A DNA stretch of 64,000 nt, from the NCBI RefSeq assembly GCF_023684385.1, contig NZ_JAGSOJ010000001.1:806001-870000 (forward strand), read 5' to 3'. This DNA is from Oceanirhabdus seepicola. GTDB lineage: Bacteria > Bacillota > Clostridia > Clostridiales > Clostridiaceae. The notes beneath the pieces are model-generated. The model saw only the letters and a program-made list of their open reading frames with translations, was not told where the DNA came from and did no database searches. The position numbers and the translations under genes were made by a program. Shown piece by piece: positions 15,872 through 25,454 of the stretch (the first letter of the stretch is position 1; every line of letters starts with the position of its first letter).

Positions 15872-16189
15872 ATGTGTAATTCTCTGGGAAAGAGAATCAA
15901 AAATTTAAGAGAAGATAGATTAAACAATGATAGTAAACTCAAGTGGTCTCTTGATGCACTTGCTAAAAGAATTAATGTTTCTAGCCAATCGCTTAGTAAA
16001 ATAGAAACTGGTAAGACAATTAACCCAAATATGGCTATTATAAAAAGCCTTGCTATAGAATTTGGTGTTTCGGCAGATTATCTAATATTTGGCCATAATA
16101 CTAAAACTAAAATTATAGTGGAAATCAATGGTGATCCTAGATATTTAAAAAACATTAATACTATTATTGAAATCACGTCAGATGATTAA
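15872..16189 (+). CDS. XRE-family repressor of the dnd operon
   Basis: A 105-residue protein with a classical XRE helix-turn-helix at residues 5-65 (LGKRIKNLREDRL, SLDALAKRINVSSQSLSKIE, then GVSADYLIFG). The rest is a short beta-like tail. It is the first gene of the + strand operon, 27 bp before dndC, and directly follows two identical palindromic operators over a promoter. In other Dnd loci the role of transcriptional repressor is played by DndB; no dndB is present here, so this protein is the likely replacement. That function is inferred from position and fold. Confidence 0.75.
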   Translation: MCNSLGKRIKNLREDRLNNDSKLKWSLDALAKRINVSSQSLSKIETGKTINPNMAIIKSLAIEFGVSADYLIFGHNTKTKIIVEINGDPRYLKNINTIIEITSDD

Positions 16190-16216
16190 TCTTCTCAATA
16201 CAAGTGAGGGATTGCA

Positions 16217-17821
16217 ATGACAACAAACGAAAAATTTAATATAGATGATGTTATAAAAGAAATTGAACGTGTATACCTTCATGATGATAGAGAATGGATT
16301 ATTGGATATAGTGGAGGTAAGGATAGTACAGTGGTTGTTCAGCTTGTATTCAAAATGCTTCTTAATTTACCTGCTGAAAAACGACATAAAAAAGTTCACA
16401 TTGTTTCTTCAGATACTTTAATCGAAAACCCAATGATTATTGACTATCTTAAAAACGCTTCTGAGTTAATTGGAAAATCAGCTCATGAACAAAATATACC
16501 ATTATATACTCATATGGTTCATCCTAGATATGATAATTCATTCTGGGCAAACATTATTGGAAAGGGGCTGCCTACCCCTACATCTATAAGATTCAGATGG
16601 TGTACAGAAAAACTAAAAATCCAACCTTCTAATCAGTTTATACAAGATAAAGTAGCTCAAAATGGTGAAGTTATTGTTCTATTAGGTGTAAGGAAATCTG
16701 AAAGTATAGCAAGAAGAAACCGTATCAATAAACGTGAAATTGATGGTTACTTACTAACACCTCATGCCACGTTAACTAACACTTATGTTTATAATCCTAT
16801 TGTGGATCTAGTGACTGATGATGTTTGGAGTGTTTTACTTTCAAACAACGGAGTAACCCCTTGGGGTGGAAATAATAATGAGCTTTTTGCACTTTATATG
16901 GGAGCTGAAAGTGGAGAATGTCCATTTACTATCACTAAAGATAGTGAAGGAAAAATTGAAACACCTTCATGTGGTAACTCAAGATTTGGCTGCTGGATCT
17001 GTACCGTTGTTAACGAAGATAAATCTCTAACAGGATTTATAGATAATGGTGAAGATTGGCTGGCTCCTTTATTAGATTTTAGAACGTGGATATTAAAGAT
17101 TAGAAATAATCATGAATATAGACAACAATATAGACGTGATGGAAATCATTATTATAAGAAAGCTTATTTAAAAAACCTACCAGTTAATGAAGAAGGTATT
17201 ATAGATGAAACTAGAATTAAACAAGGTGATAATGGTAAAGAGTTTATCATCTTAAATAATAAAGATATTGATATTCGCGAATTGACTAATAAAGACAAAT
17301 TATATTTAGAATTACTTCCTTTATCAGAAAGCAATAACCATCAAATAGATATGAGTAAAGTTCTTGAAGATGAAAAGGGTCCTTATATAAATGTACTTGG
17401 CTATGGTCCTTTCAACTTTAAAGCTAGAAAGACGATTTTAAAGGAATTATTAGAGATTCAACGTGATATGGATTATGAACTTATCACTATGGAAGAGTTA
17501 AAGGCTATTGATAAGATTTGGGATGATGAGGCAGATTTAAGTAAACGATCTTTAGTAGACATATATAATGAAGTTTTTGGTGAAAAACTCCCTTGGGATG
17601 AATATAAAAAACCAATGTTTGATAATATTGCTATGAGTACAATTTATAATGCTTGTGATAACGCTAATATTTCTAGAAACCTAATAAATAAGCTCCTCAT
17701 AGAGACTGAAAAAAATAAACATCAATCAAACAAAAGCAAATTAAGACACTCCATTGAGAAGACATTTAATCAAAAATATCTGCATAAAGAAGTGATTGAG
17801 GGGATAGAAAATGATAATTAA
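16217..17821 (+). CDS. dndC: DndC, PAPS-reductase-like Fe-S sulfurtransferase of DNA phosphorothioation
   Basis: A 534-residue protein of normal length for DndC. The ATP-pyrophosphatase P-loop YSGGKDSTVV lies at residues 31-40, and the family's conserved Cys residues that bind a 4Fe-4S cluster are C235 (GECPFT), C252, C259 and C262 (CGNSRFGCWIC). DndC uses ATP and sulfur from DndA to build phosphorothioate linkages in the DNA backbone together with DndD and DndE. The start has an adequate GTGAGGG upstream. The 3' end overlaps dndD by 11 bp, indicating coupled translation. The match to the family is strong. Confidence 0.95.
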   Translation: MTTNEKFNIDDVIKEIERVYLHDDREWIIGYSGGKDSTVVVQLVFKMLLNLPAEKRHKKVHIVSSDTLIENPMIIDYLKNASELIGKSAHEQNIPLYTHMVHPRYDNSFWANIIGKGLPTPTSIRFRWCTEKLKIQPSNQFIQDKVAQNGEVIVLLGVRKSESIARRNRINKREIDGYLLTPHATLTNTYVYNPIVDLVTDDVWSVLLSNNGVTPWGGNNNELFALYMGAESGECPFTITKDSEGKIETPSCGNSRFGCWICTVVNEDKSLTGFIDNGEDWLAPLLDFRTWILKIRNNHEYRQQYRRDGNHYYKKAYLKNLPVNEEGIIDETRIKQGDNGKEFIILNNKDIDIRELTNKDKLYLELLPLSESNNHQIDMSKVLEDEKGPYINVLGYGPFNFKARKTILKELLEIQRDMDYELITMEELKAIDKIWDDEADLSKRSLVDIYNEVFGEKLPWDEYKKPMFDNIAMSTIYNACDNANISRNLINKLLIETEKNKHQSNKSKLRHSIEKTFNQKYLHKEVIEGIENDN

Positions 17822-19985
17822 TAAACTAACATTAAAAAACTTCAGGTCGTATGAAGAAGAATACACTTTTGACTTTACCCCTAATGGTGATAAAAATGTA
17901 ATCTTGATTGGTGGAGAAAACGGCGCTGGTAAATCAACTATTTTTGAAGCTATTAAATTATGTTTCTATGGTCCAACTACCTATGGCTATCAAGGTTTTA
18001 ATTCTAATTATATCTCACGTATCAAAGCTAATATTAATAATAATGCTTTTAAACATCCAAAGGTAGAGTCTTTTATTGAACTTCAAATTGAAATGCCTGA
18101 AGGTAATACAATAAATAATTACAACATTAAAAGATTGTGGTCTTATGAAAAGAAGAAAATTAACGAAGAATATTCAGTATATAAAAATGGTACTTTATTA
18201 GCTAATGAAGAATTAAGTTATTTTGAAAACTATTTCAAATCAATTCTTCCTCCTATGCTCTTTGACTTTTTCTTCTTTGATGGTGAAGAATTATCTGACT
18301 TTTTCATCGGAAGAGGTGCTAAAACACACCTGAAAGAAGCCTTATTGAAATTATGTAATTATGATACAATCGATCTTCTTAGAAAACAAATACTTCAATT
18401 TCAACGTAGTAAATTACGCTCTAACACTGAAACATCAGACTTAGAAAAAAAATATTCTGAACAATTAGATGGATTACGTGCTATTGAACTTAAAATAGAA
18501 GATGAAGAAAAGAAAATCTTTGAACTTAAAGAAAAACTTGTGGATTTATCTGAAGAGAGACATTCTCTAGATATTCAATTCAGAAAAGAAGGTGGAATGT
18601 TAGAAACTGAACGTAGTAAGATTACTTCACAAATAAATAAACTTGAGGAATCTCGTACTATTACAAATCAAGAAATCAAAGATTTTAGTAATGATACACT
18701 ACCATTCTTAATCTTATCTGATAAACTTGTTGATCTTAGAGATCAAATAGAAAAAGAGGATAAATTCAATTTATATAACAATGTACGAAACAGACTTGAT
18801 TCAAATGTAATTAAAGATTATTTATCTGAAAATGATATTCTTAAATCTGGTAAAAATGCTGATGAAATTGCAGTGGATATTCTATCAACTATTACATCTA
18901 ATATGTTTGGAGAAGAATCCCAATATAACACATTTAAAGAATTGCATAAATTATCCTCTGACCAAAGTGCAGATGTATTATCATTAACCAACAATATCAT
19001 TTACAAAAAAAATGAACTAAAAAAAGAAAATAAAGATAAATATAATGATATAAACAATTTTTCTATTAAGATTGAGAAACTAAAAAAGAAACTAACATCA
19101 TCTGCTGATAATCACCTTGTAGAAACATACATTAAATCTCTTAAGAAAATTACAAATGAAATATCAGTATGTGATTATGAACAACAAAAATGTGAACTAA
19201 CCATTGAATCACTCTTAGAAGCAAAACAGAAAGCGGCTTATCATCTAGTAAGAGCTAAAAATGAGTATACAGCAGCTCTTCAATCAGATAATAATCTTCA
19301 GCTATCTGATGATGTATCTGATTTACTGGAAAGTGTTATAGTTGAATTAACATCCAACAAACTTAAAGAGATTGAAAATAATTATATGGAAATCTTCAGT
19401 AAGCTAATAAGAAAAAGTAAATATGTTGAAAATGTGATTATTGATTCTGATTTCAATATTACATTATATATAAATAGACTTTATAATACTTTAGAAATTG
19501 CAAATAAATATAATACTATTGGTTATGATGAAATGGATAGAAAGTTTGGAGATAAATTTATAGAGGGTCTATCTGATTACTATAACGCTCATACTAAGAA
19601 AGAGCTATCAAATAAATTATCTAATATTAAACAATCTGAGTTAATTAATCTTAATACTAAAGTAAATGTTGATGAATTTTCTAAAGGAGAAAAACAAATT
19701 TATATTCTATGCTTGATATGGGCTTTAATTAAAGCTTCTGATGTTAAAGTTCCTTTTATAATTGATACACCATATGCTCGTATAGATGAAAGTCATAGAA
19801 ACAGTATTACAACTGAGTTCTTACCTAAGGTAAGTAACCAAGTTATCATTCTATCTACTAACAAGGAAATCGATAAAGAATCTTATGATCTTATCCATAA
19901 ACATGTAGCTAATGAATACTTGCTTCAATATATGGATGTTGAAAGAAAAACTAAAGTTAGTAATAGATACTTTTTTGAGGTGTAG
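17811..19985 (+). CDS. dndD: DndD, SMC/Rad50-like ATPase of DNA phosphorothioation
   Basis: A 724-residue protein with Walker A GENGAGKST at residues 35-43, a long central coiled coil (about 200-480), an ABC-type signature FSKGEKQ and a Walker B/D-loop FIIDTPYARID near residue 649. This is the layout of SMC/Rad50-type DndD, which is thought to supply ATPase and possibly nicking or structural activity for sulfur insertion. The FEAIKLCFYGPTTYG segment following Walker A is typical of DndD. It overlaps dndC and ends two bases before dndE, so all belong to one message. Confidence 0.95.
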   Translation: MIINKLTLKNFRSYEEEYTFDFTPNGDKNVILIGGENGAGKSTIFEAIKLCFYGPTTYGYQGFNSNYISRIKANINNNAFKHPKVESFIELQIEMPEGNTINNYNIKRLWSYEKKKINEEYSVYKNGTLLANEELSYFENYFKSILPPMLFDFFFFDGEELSDFFIGRGAKTHLKEALLKLCNYDTIDLLRKQILQFQRSKLRSNTETSDLEKKYSEQLDGLRAIELKIEDEEKKIFELKEKLVDLSEERHSLDIQFRKEGGMLETERSKITSQINKLEESRTITNQEIKDFSNDTLPFLILSDKLVDLRDQIEKEDKFNLYNNVRNRLDSNVIKDYLSENDILKSGKNADEIAVDILSTITSNMFGEESQYNTFKELHKLSSDQSADVLSLTNNIIYKKNELKKENKDKYNDINNFSIKIEKLKKKLTSSADNHLVETYIKSLKKITNEISVCDYEQQKCELTIESLLEAKQKAAYHLVRAKNEYTAALQSDNNLQLSDDVSDLLESVIVELTSNKLKEIENNYMEIFSKLIRKSKYVENVIIDSDFNITLYINRLYNTLEIANKYNTIGYDEMDRKFGDKFIEGLSDYYNAHTKKELSNKLSNIKQSELINLNTKVNVDEFSKGEKQIYILCLIWALIKASDVKVPFIIDTPYARIDESHRNSITTEFLPKVSNQVIILSTNKEIDKESYDLIHKHVANEYLLQYMDVERKTKVSNRYFFEV

Positions 19986-19987
19986 CC

Positions 19988-20377
19988 ATGGGATTTAGAT
20001 TAAAAACATCAAAACAGACTAAAGATATATTTGAAGAGTTAGGTGCAAGCATAAATTTAAAACCTTTTGCATTAAGCAAGCTTGCAATTGCTCTATCTAT
20101 TCAAAGTGAAGAAGATATAAAAGATTATAAAAGTGATGTGAATGGATTGGAATTACAACGTTCAACTATAACTGGACAATATGATACAATCTATAGATGC
20201 TTGTTGGAACAAAATGCTAATAAACATTTAACAGATGATGAATACTTTCCTGAGTATACAAAAAAACATATTGATAGAGGGGCTAAACTTCTAATTGATA
20301 AATTTAAGTATTCTTCTGGAAAGAACCTAGAGGGTCTAATAAAATCTTTATTAAAAGAAGGAAATGGTGATCTATGA
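19988..20377 (+). CDS. dndE: DndE, small DNA-binding subunit of the phosphorothioation complex
   Basis: A 129-residue protein beginning MGFRLKTSKQTKDIFEELG, the normal opening of DndE. It is helical, with basic stretches. DndE binds nicked or duplex DNA and links the Dnd complex to DNA. A GAGGTG ribosome binding site is inside the end of dndD. Its stop overlaps the dndA start (ATGA), so the two genes are translationally coupled. Confidence 0.9.
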   Translation: MGFRLKTSKQTKDIFEELGASINLKPFALSKLAIALSIQSEEDIKDYKSDVNGLELQRSTITGQYDTIYRCLLEQNANKHLTDDEYFPEYTKKHIDRGAKLLIDKFKYSSGKNLEGLIKSLLKEGNGDL

Positions 20378-21546
20378 TTTATTTAGATAATAGCTCAACA
20401 ACTAAAATTGATCCAGAAGTACTAGAAGCAATGTTGCCATACTTACAAGATGAGTATGGCAATCCTTCTAGTAGCCATTATACTCTTGCTAAAAATGCTA
20501 AAAGGGCTGTTGAAGAAGCACGAGAGAAGTTAGCAAGTCTTATAAATGCCAAATCAGAAGAAATAATCTTTACAGCAGGAGCTTCTGAAAGCAATAACTT
20601 TGTAATAAAGGGAGTTTCTGATTATAAGAAAATGTACGAAAAGTCAGGTAATCATATTATTACTTCAAAAGTAGAACATAAGTCAGTTTTGCAAGTATGC
20701 AGATTCTTAAACGGCGAAATCTATATGAATAATGAAAAGAAACGACTGGGTAAAATAATTACACCTCAAGTTGATAGAGGTTATGAGGTGGATTTTCTTG
20801 ATGTGAATGAGTATGGACAGGTTACCCTTGATACATTGGAATCTACCATTAAAGATAATACCTCTTTAATATCTTTAATATGGGGAAATAACGAGATCGG
20901 ATCATTAAATGATATAGCTACACTCTCAAAGTTAGCAAAACAACGTAATATAACTTTTCATTCTGATGCAACACAAGTTCTTGGAAAGTTAACTATTGAT
21001 GTTGATAAAATATCAGCCGATTACTTAAGTTTCTCTGCTCATAAATTATATGGTCCTAAAGGAGTCGGCGCTGTTTATATGAGGAAACCCAAAAGAACTC
21101 CTGTTGATATCACTTCATTAATTCATGGTGGATATCAAGAAAACTTCTATAGAGCCGGTACACATGCAGTTCATAATATAGTTGGTTTCGGAAAAGCTGC
21201 CGAAATAGCTAAAAGAGATTTAGCTAAAAATATTGAAAAGTTAGAAAAACTTGAACTTCAAGCAAAAGAAATGATAAAAGCTAAATATCCTAATGTTGAA
21301 TTCTTAGGTGACCCAAATAATCATATTCCAGGTCTTATCGGTATGATTATTCCCGGAATAGTTAATGAAATGTTTATAAAAGAGCGTTGTGAGGACTTGG
21401 CTATTTCTGCTGGATCAGCTTGTGGAATTGGAGAACCTTCTTATGTTATTAATGAGATTGGTTATGGTAATGTTAGTAGTAGTTTTGTTAGATTAAGTTT
21501 GTGTAAACATAACAATATGAATGATATTCATATATTATTAAAATAA
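20374..21546 (+). CDS. dndA: DndA, cysteine desulfurase
   Basis: A 390-residue NifS/IscS-type aminotransferase-fold enzyme. The PLP-binding Lys224 lies in SFSAHKLYGPKG and the catalytic Cys350 in SAGSACGIGEPS; His in VEHKSV and GTHAVHN are also conserved. DndA takes sulfur from L-cysteine and passes it to DndC. The placement as the last gene of the dnd operon instead of the first is a known variant in which a dedicated desulfurase is retained. A convergent terminator follows 33 bp downstream. Confidence 0.95.
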   Translation: MIYLDNSSTTKIDPEVLEAMLPYLQDEYGNPSSSHYTLAKNAKRAVEEAREKLASLINAKSEEIIFTAGASESNNFVIKGVSDYKKMYEKSGNHIITSKVEHKSVLQVCRFLNGEIYMNNEKKRLGKIITPQVDRGYEVDFLDVNEYGQVTLDTLESTIKDNTSLISLIWGNNEIGSLNDIATLSKLAKQRNITFHSDATQVLGKLTIDVDKISADYLSFSAHKLYGPKGVGAVYMRKPKRTPVDITSLIHGGYQENFYRAGTHAVHNIVGFGKAAEIAKRDLAKNIEKLEKLELQAKEMIKAKYPNVEFLGDPNNHIPGLIGMIIPGIVNEMFIKERCEDLAISAGSACGIGEPSYVINEIGYGNVSSSFVRLSLCKHNNMNDIHILLK

Positions 21547-21579
21547 TAATAGTATATATATTAACAATATCTGAGAAGT

Positions 21580-21608
21580 AAAAGGAGCTGTTCAATACAG
21601 CCCCTTTT
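21580..21608. terminator. Shared terminator between the dnd operon and the dpd-like operon
   Basis: AAAAGGAGCTG (21580-21590) pairs with CAGCCCCTTTT (21598-21608), with one mismatch and a 7-base loop. It serves the convergent ends of both operons. The stem overlaps the stop codon of the minus-strand gene at 21607. Confidence 0.8.
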
Positions 21609-22281
21609 ATTTAAATCCAATAGTCAATTTTTCCACAAATCCATTATCTTTTATCCATGATAATACTTCTGGAGTAAGATCTTCTATAGTTGCTGTTCTA
21701 TTAACAACCATTCTTAAAAACATTTGTACTTCTTCAGTTAATTTTAATTGCTCTATAATATTTTGTCCTTCTTTAATAACTTCCCTAAACTCTAAAATAT
21801 CATTATCCGTTATTGGCCATCTATTTTTCATTCCATTAAGTCTAGTTAATATTTCATTAACTTTTCTTTTATCCTCAAATAAATTTGATAATGAATTTAA
21901 ACTATTTATTATCTCTTTTGTATTTTCATTAGCATAAATAACCCACTCATTTCTTAATTTATTTGATTTACCTTCTATACATGCAACTATATATTTAAAA
22001 TCTTGATCTCTTAATATATGCCCTCTTCGTCTTTTCTTTAATATATCATCAATCTTAGATATTAACTCACTTATATCTTCTTTTGGGAATATGTTGCTAT
22101 CCAACTTATTTAGTCCTATTACAGAATCTCTATAATGTCTAATTAACTCTAAGTTCTTCTTTAGGTATTTATTAGTATATTCATAAGTAGTTATTTCTCG
22201 TTTCATATCGCTTATCTCTTCTTTAGCATTGATAAGCTTACCTGTTTCATTTATCTTTTTAATTAATAGCAATCTATTCAC
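21607..22281 (-). CDS. Hypothetical coiled-coil protein, last gene of the dpd-like operon
   Basis: A 224-residue soluble helical protein. Residues 10-60 (INETGKLINAKEEISDMKRE and on) and 75-100 form coiled coils; there is a basic patch LKKRRRGHILRDQDFKYIV at about 81-99. No catalytic motif is seen. It overlaps the start of the ATPase gene end by 8 bp and must be translated with it, so it is probably a partner subunit of the DpdH-like ATPase. In known dpd clusters the gene after dpdH is dpdI; I cannot confirm that this is the same family. Confidence 0.6.
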   Translation of the reverse strand: MNRLLLIKKINETGKLINAKEEISDMKREITTYEYTNKYLKKNLELIRHYRDSVIGLNKLDSNIFPKEDISELISKIDDILKKRRRGHILRDQDFKYIVACIEGKSNKLRNEWVIYANENTKEIINSLNSLSNLFEDKRKVNEILTRLNGMKNRWPITDNDILEFREVIKEGQNIIEQLKLTEEVQMFLRMVVNRTATIEDLTPEVLSWIKDNGFVEKLTIGFK

Positions 22282-25200
22282 CTCCCTGAAGTTCTTTAAT
22301 AATCTCGTTTAATTCATTGATATATTCATCTTGTTTATCTTCTTCTTTTTTCTTTATGTTAGTTACGTCATCTAACTCTTGTGCTGATTTACTATATTTA
22401 TTATACTTCTCCTCAACATATCGATTCATAGAGCGTACTAATTCATATAGTTCAGATGTATTATTAATATTATTTTTAACTATGTAATCTAATTTTTCAA
22501 GGTTAGATTTATTAATAATATTTTCATTATTACATAATAATTTTAATGCATACTTTCCATCTATACTTTTAGCAACTATCTTATTAAACTCCATACCATA
22601 AGTTTCATTAACACTTTCCATTTTAACTGTTAAAAAATGTATAAAATCACTGAATACCTGTTCTATATTTTGTTTACTACTTTCATCTTCACTAAACTCT
22701 AATAACTTTTTAATTTCTTGATTCCTATCAGATATCTCTTTTATAAGACTATCTATAGATATATTTAAGGTATTTCCTAATAAAGCTTTATATACTTTAT
22801 AGGATTTATGCATATTGCTTGTAGATGCAACTATATCTTTAATATCTATACTATTTAATTGCCATTTACCATTCATATGCTTTTTTATAACCTTAAGTAC
22901 TTCGCTAGCATCTATAAAAAACTTATCTGTTATTTGTGGATTAACTGTTCCTAAAATACAGTTGTGATATCTTATACACATTTCATGATTATTATTTATA
23001 TCACTTTCACCTTTCATTATGACTTCACTAATTTTACCTAGTTTTTCTATATTACGTCTATTTAATCTATCTTGTGTTCTAAATATTTTACTATATATAA
23101 TTGATAACTTATCTTCTATGGATATATTTGCATTTATAACATTCATCATAAAATCATTATATATAGCTAATTCAAAACTACTTATATTGATTTCTGAAGA
23201 TATGTCTTGTTTATTTATAAACTCACTTAATTTATCTCTATTTTTCATAACCCAATTTGTTACGTTTATAAGGTATCCTGGTGCCTCTTCAAATCCCCAA
23301 GATTTTTTACCTAAATTTCTCCAAGCACATATAGCTTGTAATAAATAGTAGTTTTCTTCAGTTCTATTTAATACATACCCCTCTGTTATTTTTACATTTT
23401 GTCCTTCTATATGAAGATTACCTAATACAAAGGTTGATTCTATGACTAACCTTGATATGTCTTCCATATCCCAATCTATAGTAGTTTTTATTAATCTACA
23501 TATATCTTCTCTATAAGTCTTATGATCTATTAAAACATCTTTGTCATAAAACCAATTTTTTAAAGTCTCCAATGCCTTATTATATTTTTCTCTGTTTTCA
23601 TCTCTCTTCTTTGGCATTTCCGTATTTGGTATAGGCATCTGTTCTTTATCTAATTTTGTATAACTTAAATTTTCTTTAACCCTATTATCTAAATTATTTT
23701 TAAGAGTTCTCTCTACTTTTTTAGTATCTTCTTTCTCTGTCTTTTTTACTATTGGTTTATTTGCAGGTGCTTTACTACTATCTATTGGAACCCCTTTTAT
23801 GAAAGGAAGTCTAAAGAACTCATATGCTTCCTTTTCAACACCTGATAAAAATTCTTTTCCATTTCCATTGTTTGAGTATGCAGTACCATTTCCCCATACT
23901 CTCATAAAACAACTTAAACGTTCAAACTCTTCTCCCTCAACTTCTTTATGAAGTATCTGTTCATGTAATGGCATATTCCAAATTGGAACCTTAAATGCAC
24001 CTTTAAATACCTTATCAGAATAAGGAAAATTATCACCATCATTTATATAATCATGAATTATTTTCTTTATTATTTCTTTTAGTAACATTCTAGGGGTTTT
24101 GTCTTCTAATGTTTTATATAATGATATTAATGCATGATCATTAAAAGGAAATAATGTAAAAGTTCTATTATCTATTCTATAGTTACTCCATTCATGCTCC
24201 ATATACCTATTAGCTATAGGAATCTCACTATCACTAGCCCCATTTTCAACCCATATCTCTAATTTTTTTCTATCTATATATATTGCATTTAGGTATCTAG
24301 CTGCTATATCTAAAATATCTTCATCTTTTGAGAAAATTGATTCCTCATCAATTTTAACTCTTCCAGTTATTCTAGACTTTATATTACTTGGGAAATGAGA
24401 CTTATAGTATGCTTCTGTAACCCCAACTACAGATAATATTCTACAAAGGCCATCATCATTGCCATGCTCTGTTATTAAAGTCTCTACTAATGCTTTATCT
24501 ATTCCTGTGAAAGAAGTTAAGTCTTCTATAAATAAGGTTAGATTTTTCCCTTGTGACTTAAGCTTTCTTCTAATATTTAAAAATATCTCAGAAAAATCCT
24601 GTGAATTTAACTTTATACAGCTTTGAATTACTGTATCTAATTTTGAATTCAAATAAGCTATAGCATTTAATTTAAATTTCTCATTTTCTATTAATCTTTC
24701 ATGACACTTTATAGTATGCTTTGCTGCATTTTCACTTATTTCTCTATCTAAATTGCTTCCAAACTCACAGTCAAAATCCATTTCATTAAATGTTATATCT
24801 ATTTCTTTTACTTCATTTACATTTTCATTTTTAAGCTTACTCTTAATCCTTTCAATAGGTCCATTTTCAATGAAAAGTAATTGTTCTTGCACATTCGGAT
24901 CTTGTATAAATGATGCCAGCAACTTTCTCTCTCGAGACTTTAATATACAATCTTCATCTTCTTCACTTAATATTTCTGTAGCAAAGGCTAGGTTTATCAT
25001 ATAGCTAAGCTTTTCACTACTTAAGTTGCTATTAGCTTCTAAAAGCTTTTTAATCTCTATTTCATTTAATAAACTTCTTACATCCTTATGCTCAACTATT
25101 TGTTTTATTGCACCTTGTAAAGTATTTTTTGATCTCTCAATCATTATAGATATTTCACTATTACTATCTATTTCACTCTCATATATATATTTCATCCATT

Positions 25201-25453
25201 TTATAAAGTGCGATTTTCCTGATCCACTCTTTCCTTCTACAACAAGAAAAGTATGCTTATCTCTATTGTCTAATATAAACTTATTAAAAAAGTCCTTTTC
25301 ATTGTACTCGCTTATTATATCGTAGTTCTCACCACTATTAGTATACTTTAACTTTTTAAAAGGCAAGTGTGTAGCTAGGAATTCTACTTTAGGTGCAATT
25401 GTAGCATCAGTTATAATTACTTCATTTAGCCTTTTTAATATACTTTTATCCAA
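22274..25453 (-). CDS. dpdH: DpdH-like P-loop ATPase
   Basis: A protein of about 1,060 residues. A P-loop GKSGSGKSHFIKW lies near residues 77-89 and a Walker B-like strand LTLFIEDLTSF about 240 residues later, followed by an AAA-type sensor region (LCRILSVVGVTEAYY). A disordered Lys/Glu-rich linker at about 570-640 separates it from a helical C-terminal half. Length, P-loop and position directly after a DpdG-like gene agree with DpdH of the Dpd systems. Start: GTG at 25462 is possible, but AAGGAG is too close to it; TTG at 25453, right after the stop of the upstream gene, has ten-base spacing and is preferred. Role inferred: motor or sensor of a DNA-restriction complex. Confidence 0.55.
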   Translation of the reverse strand: MDKSILKRLNEVIITDATIAPKVEFLATHLPFKKLKYTNSGENYDIISEYNEKDFFNKFILDNRDKHTFLVVEGKSGSGKSHFIKWMKYIYESEIDSNSEISIMIERSKNTLQGAIKQIVEHKDVRSLLNEIEIKKLLEANSNLSSEKLSYMINLAFATEILSEEDEDCILKSRERKLLASFIQDPNVQEQLLFIENGPIERIKSKLKNENVNEVKEIDITFNEMDFDCEFGSNLDREISENAAKHTIKCHERLIENEKFKLNAIAYLNSKLDTVIQSCIKLNSQDFSEIFLNIRRKLKSQGKNLTLFIEDLTSFTGIDKALVETLITEHGNDDGLCRILSVVGVTEAYYKSHFPSNIKSRITGRVKIDEESIFSKDEDILDIAARYLNAIYIDRKKLEIWVENGASDSEIPIANRYMEHEWSNYRIDNRTFTLFPFNDHALISLYKTLEDKTPRMLLKEIIKKIIHDYINDGDNFPYSDKVFKGAFKVPIWNMPLHEQILHKEVEGEEFERLSCFMRVWGNGTAYSNNGNGKEFLSGVEKEAYEFFRLPFIKGVPIDSSKAPANKPIVKKTEKEDTKKVERTLKNNLDNRVKENLSYTKLDKEQMPIPNTEMPKKRDENREKYNKALETLKNWFYDKDVLIDHKTYREDICRLIKTTIDWDMEDISRLVIESTFVLGNLHIEGQNVKITEGYVLNRTEENYYLLQAICAWRNLGKKSWGFEEAPGYLINVTNWVMKNRDKLSEFINKQDISSEINISSFELAIYNDFMMNVINANISIEDKLSIIYSKIFRTQDRLNRRNIEKLGKISEVIMKGESDINNNHEMCIRYHNCILGTVNPQITDKFFIDASEVLKVIKKHMNGKWQLNSIDIKDIVASTSNMHKSYKVYKALLGNTLNISIDSLIKEISDRNQEIKKLLEFSEDESSKQNIEQVFSDFIHFLTVKMESVNETYGMEFNKIVAKSIDGKYALKLLCNNENIINKSNLEKLDYIVKNNINNTSELYELVRSMNRYVEEKYNKYSKSAQELDDVTNIKKKEEDKQDEYINELNEIIKELQGGE

Positions 25454-25454
25454 A

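Noticed and set aside
16217..21546. The + strand operon as an SspABCD-type system
   Set aside because: It has DndC, a coiled-coil DndD, DndE and DndA; there is no SspB nickase or SspD, so it is the Dnd double-strand type.
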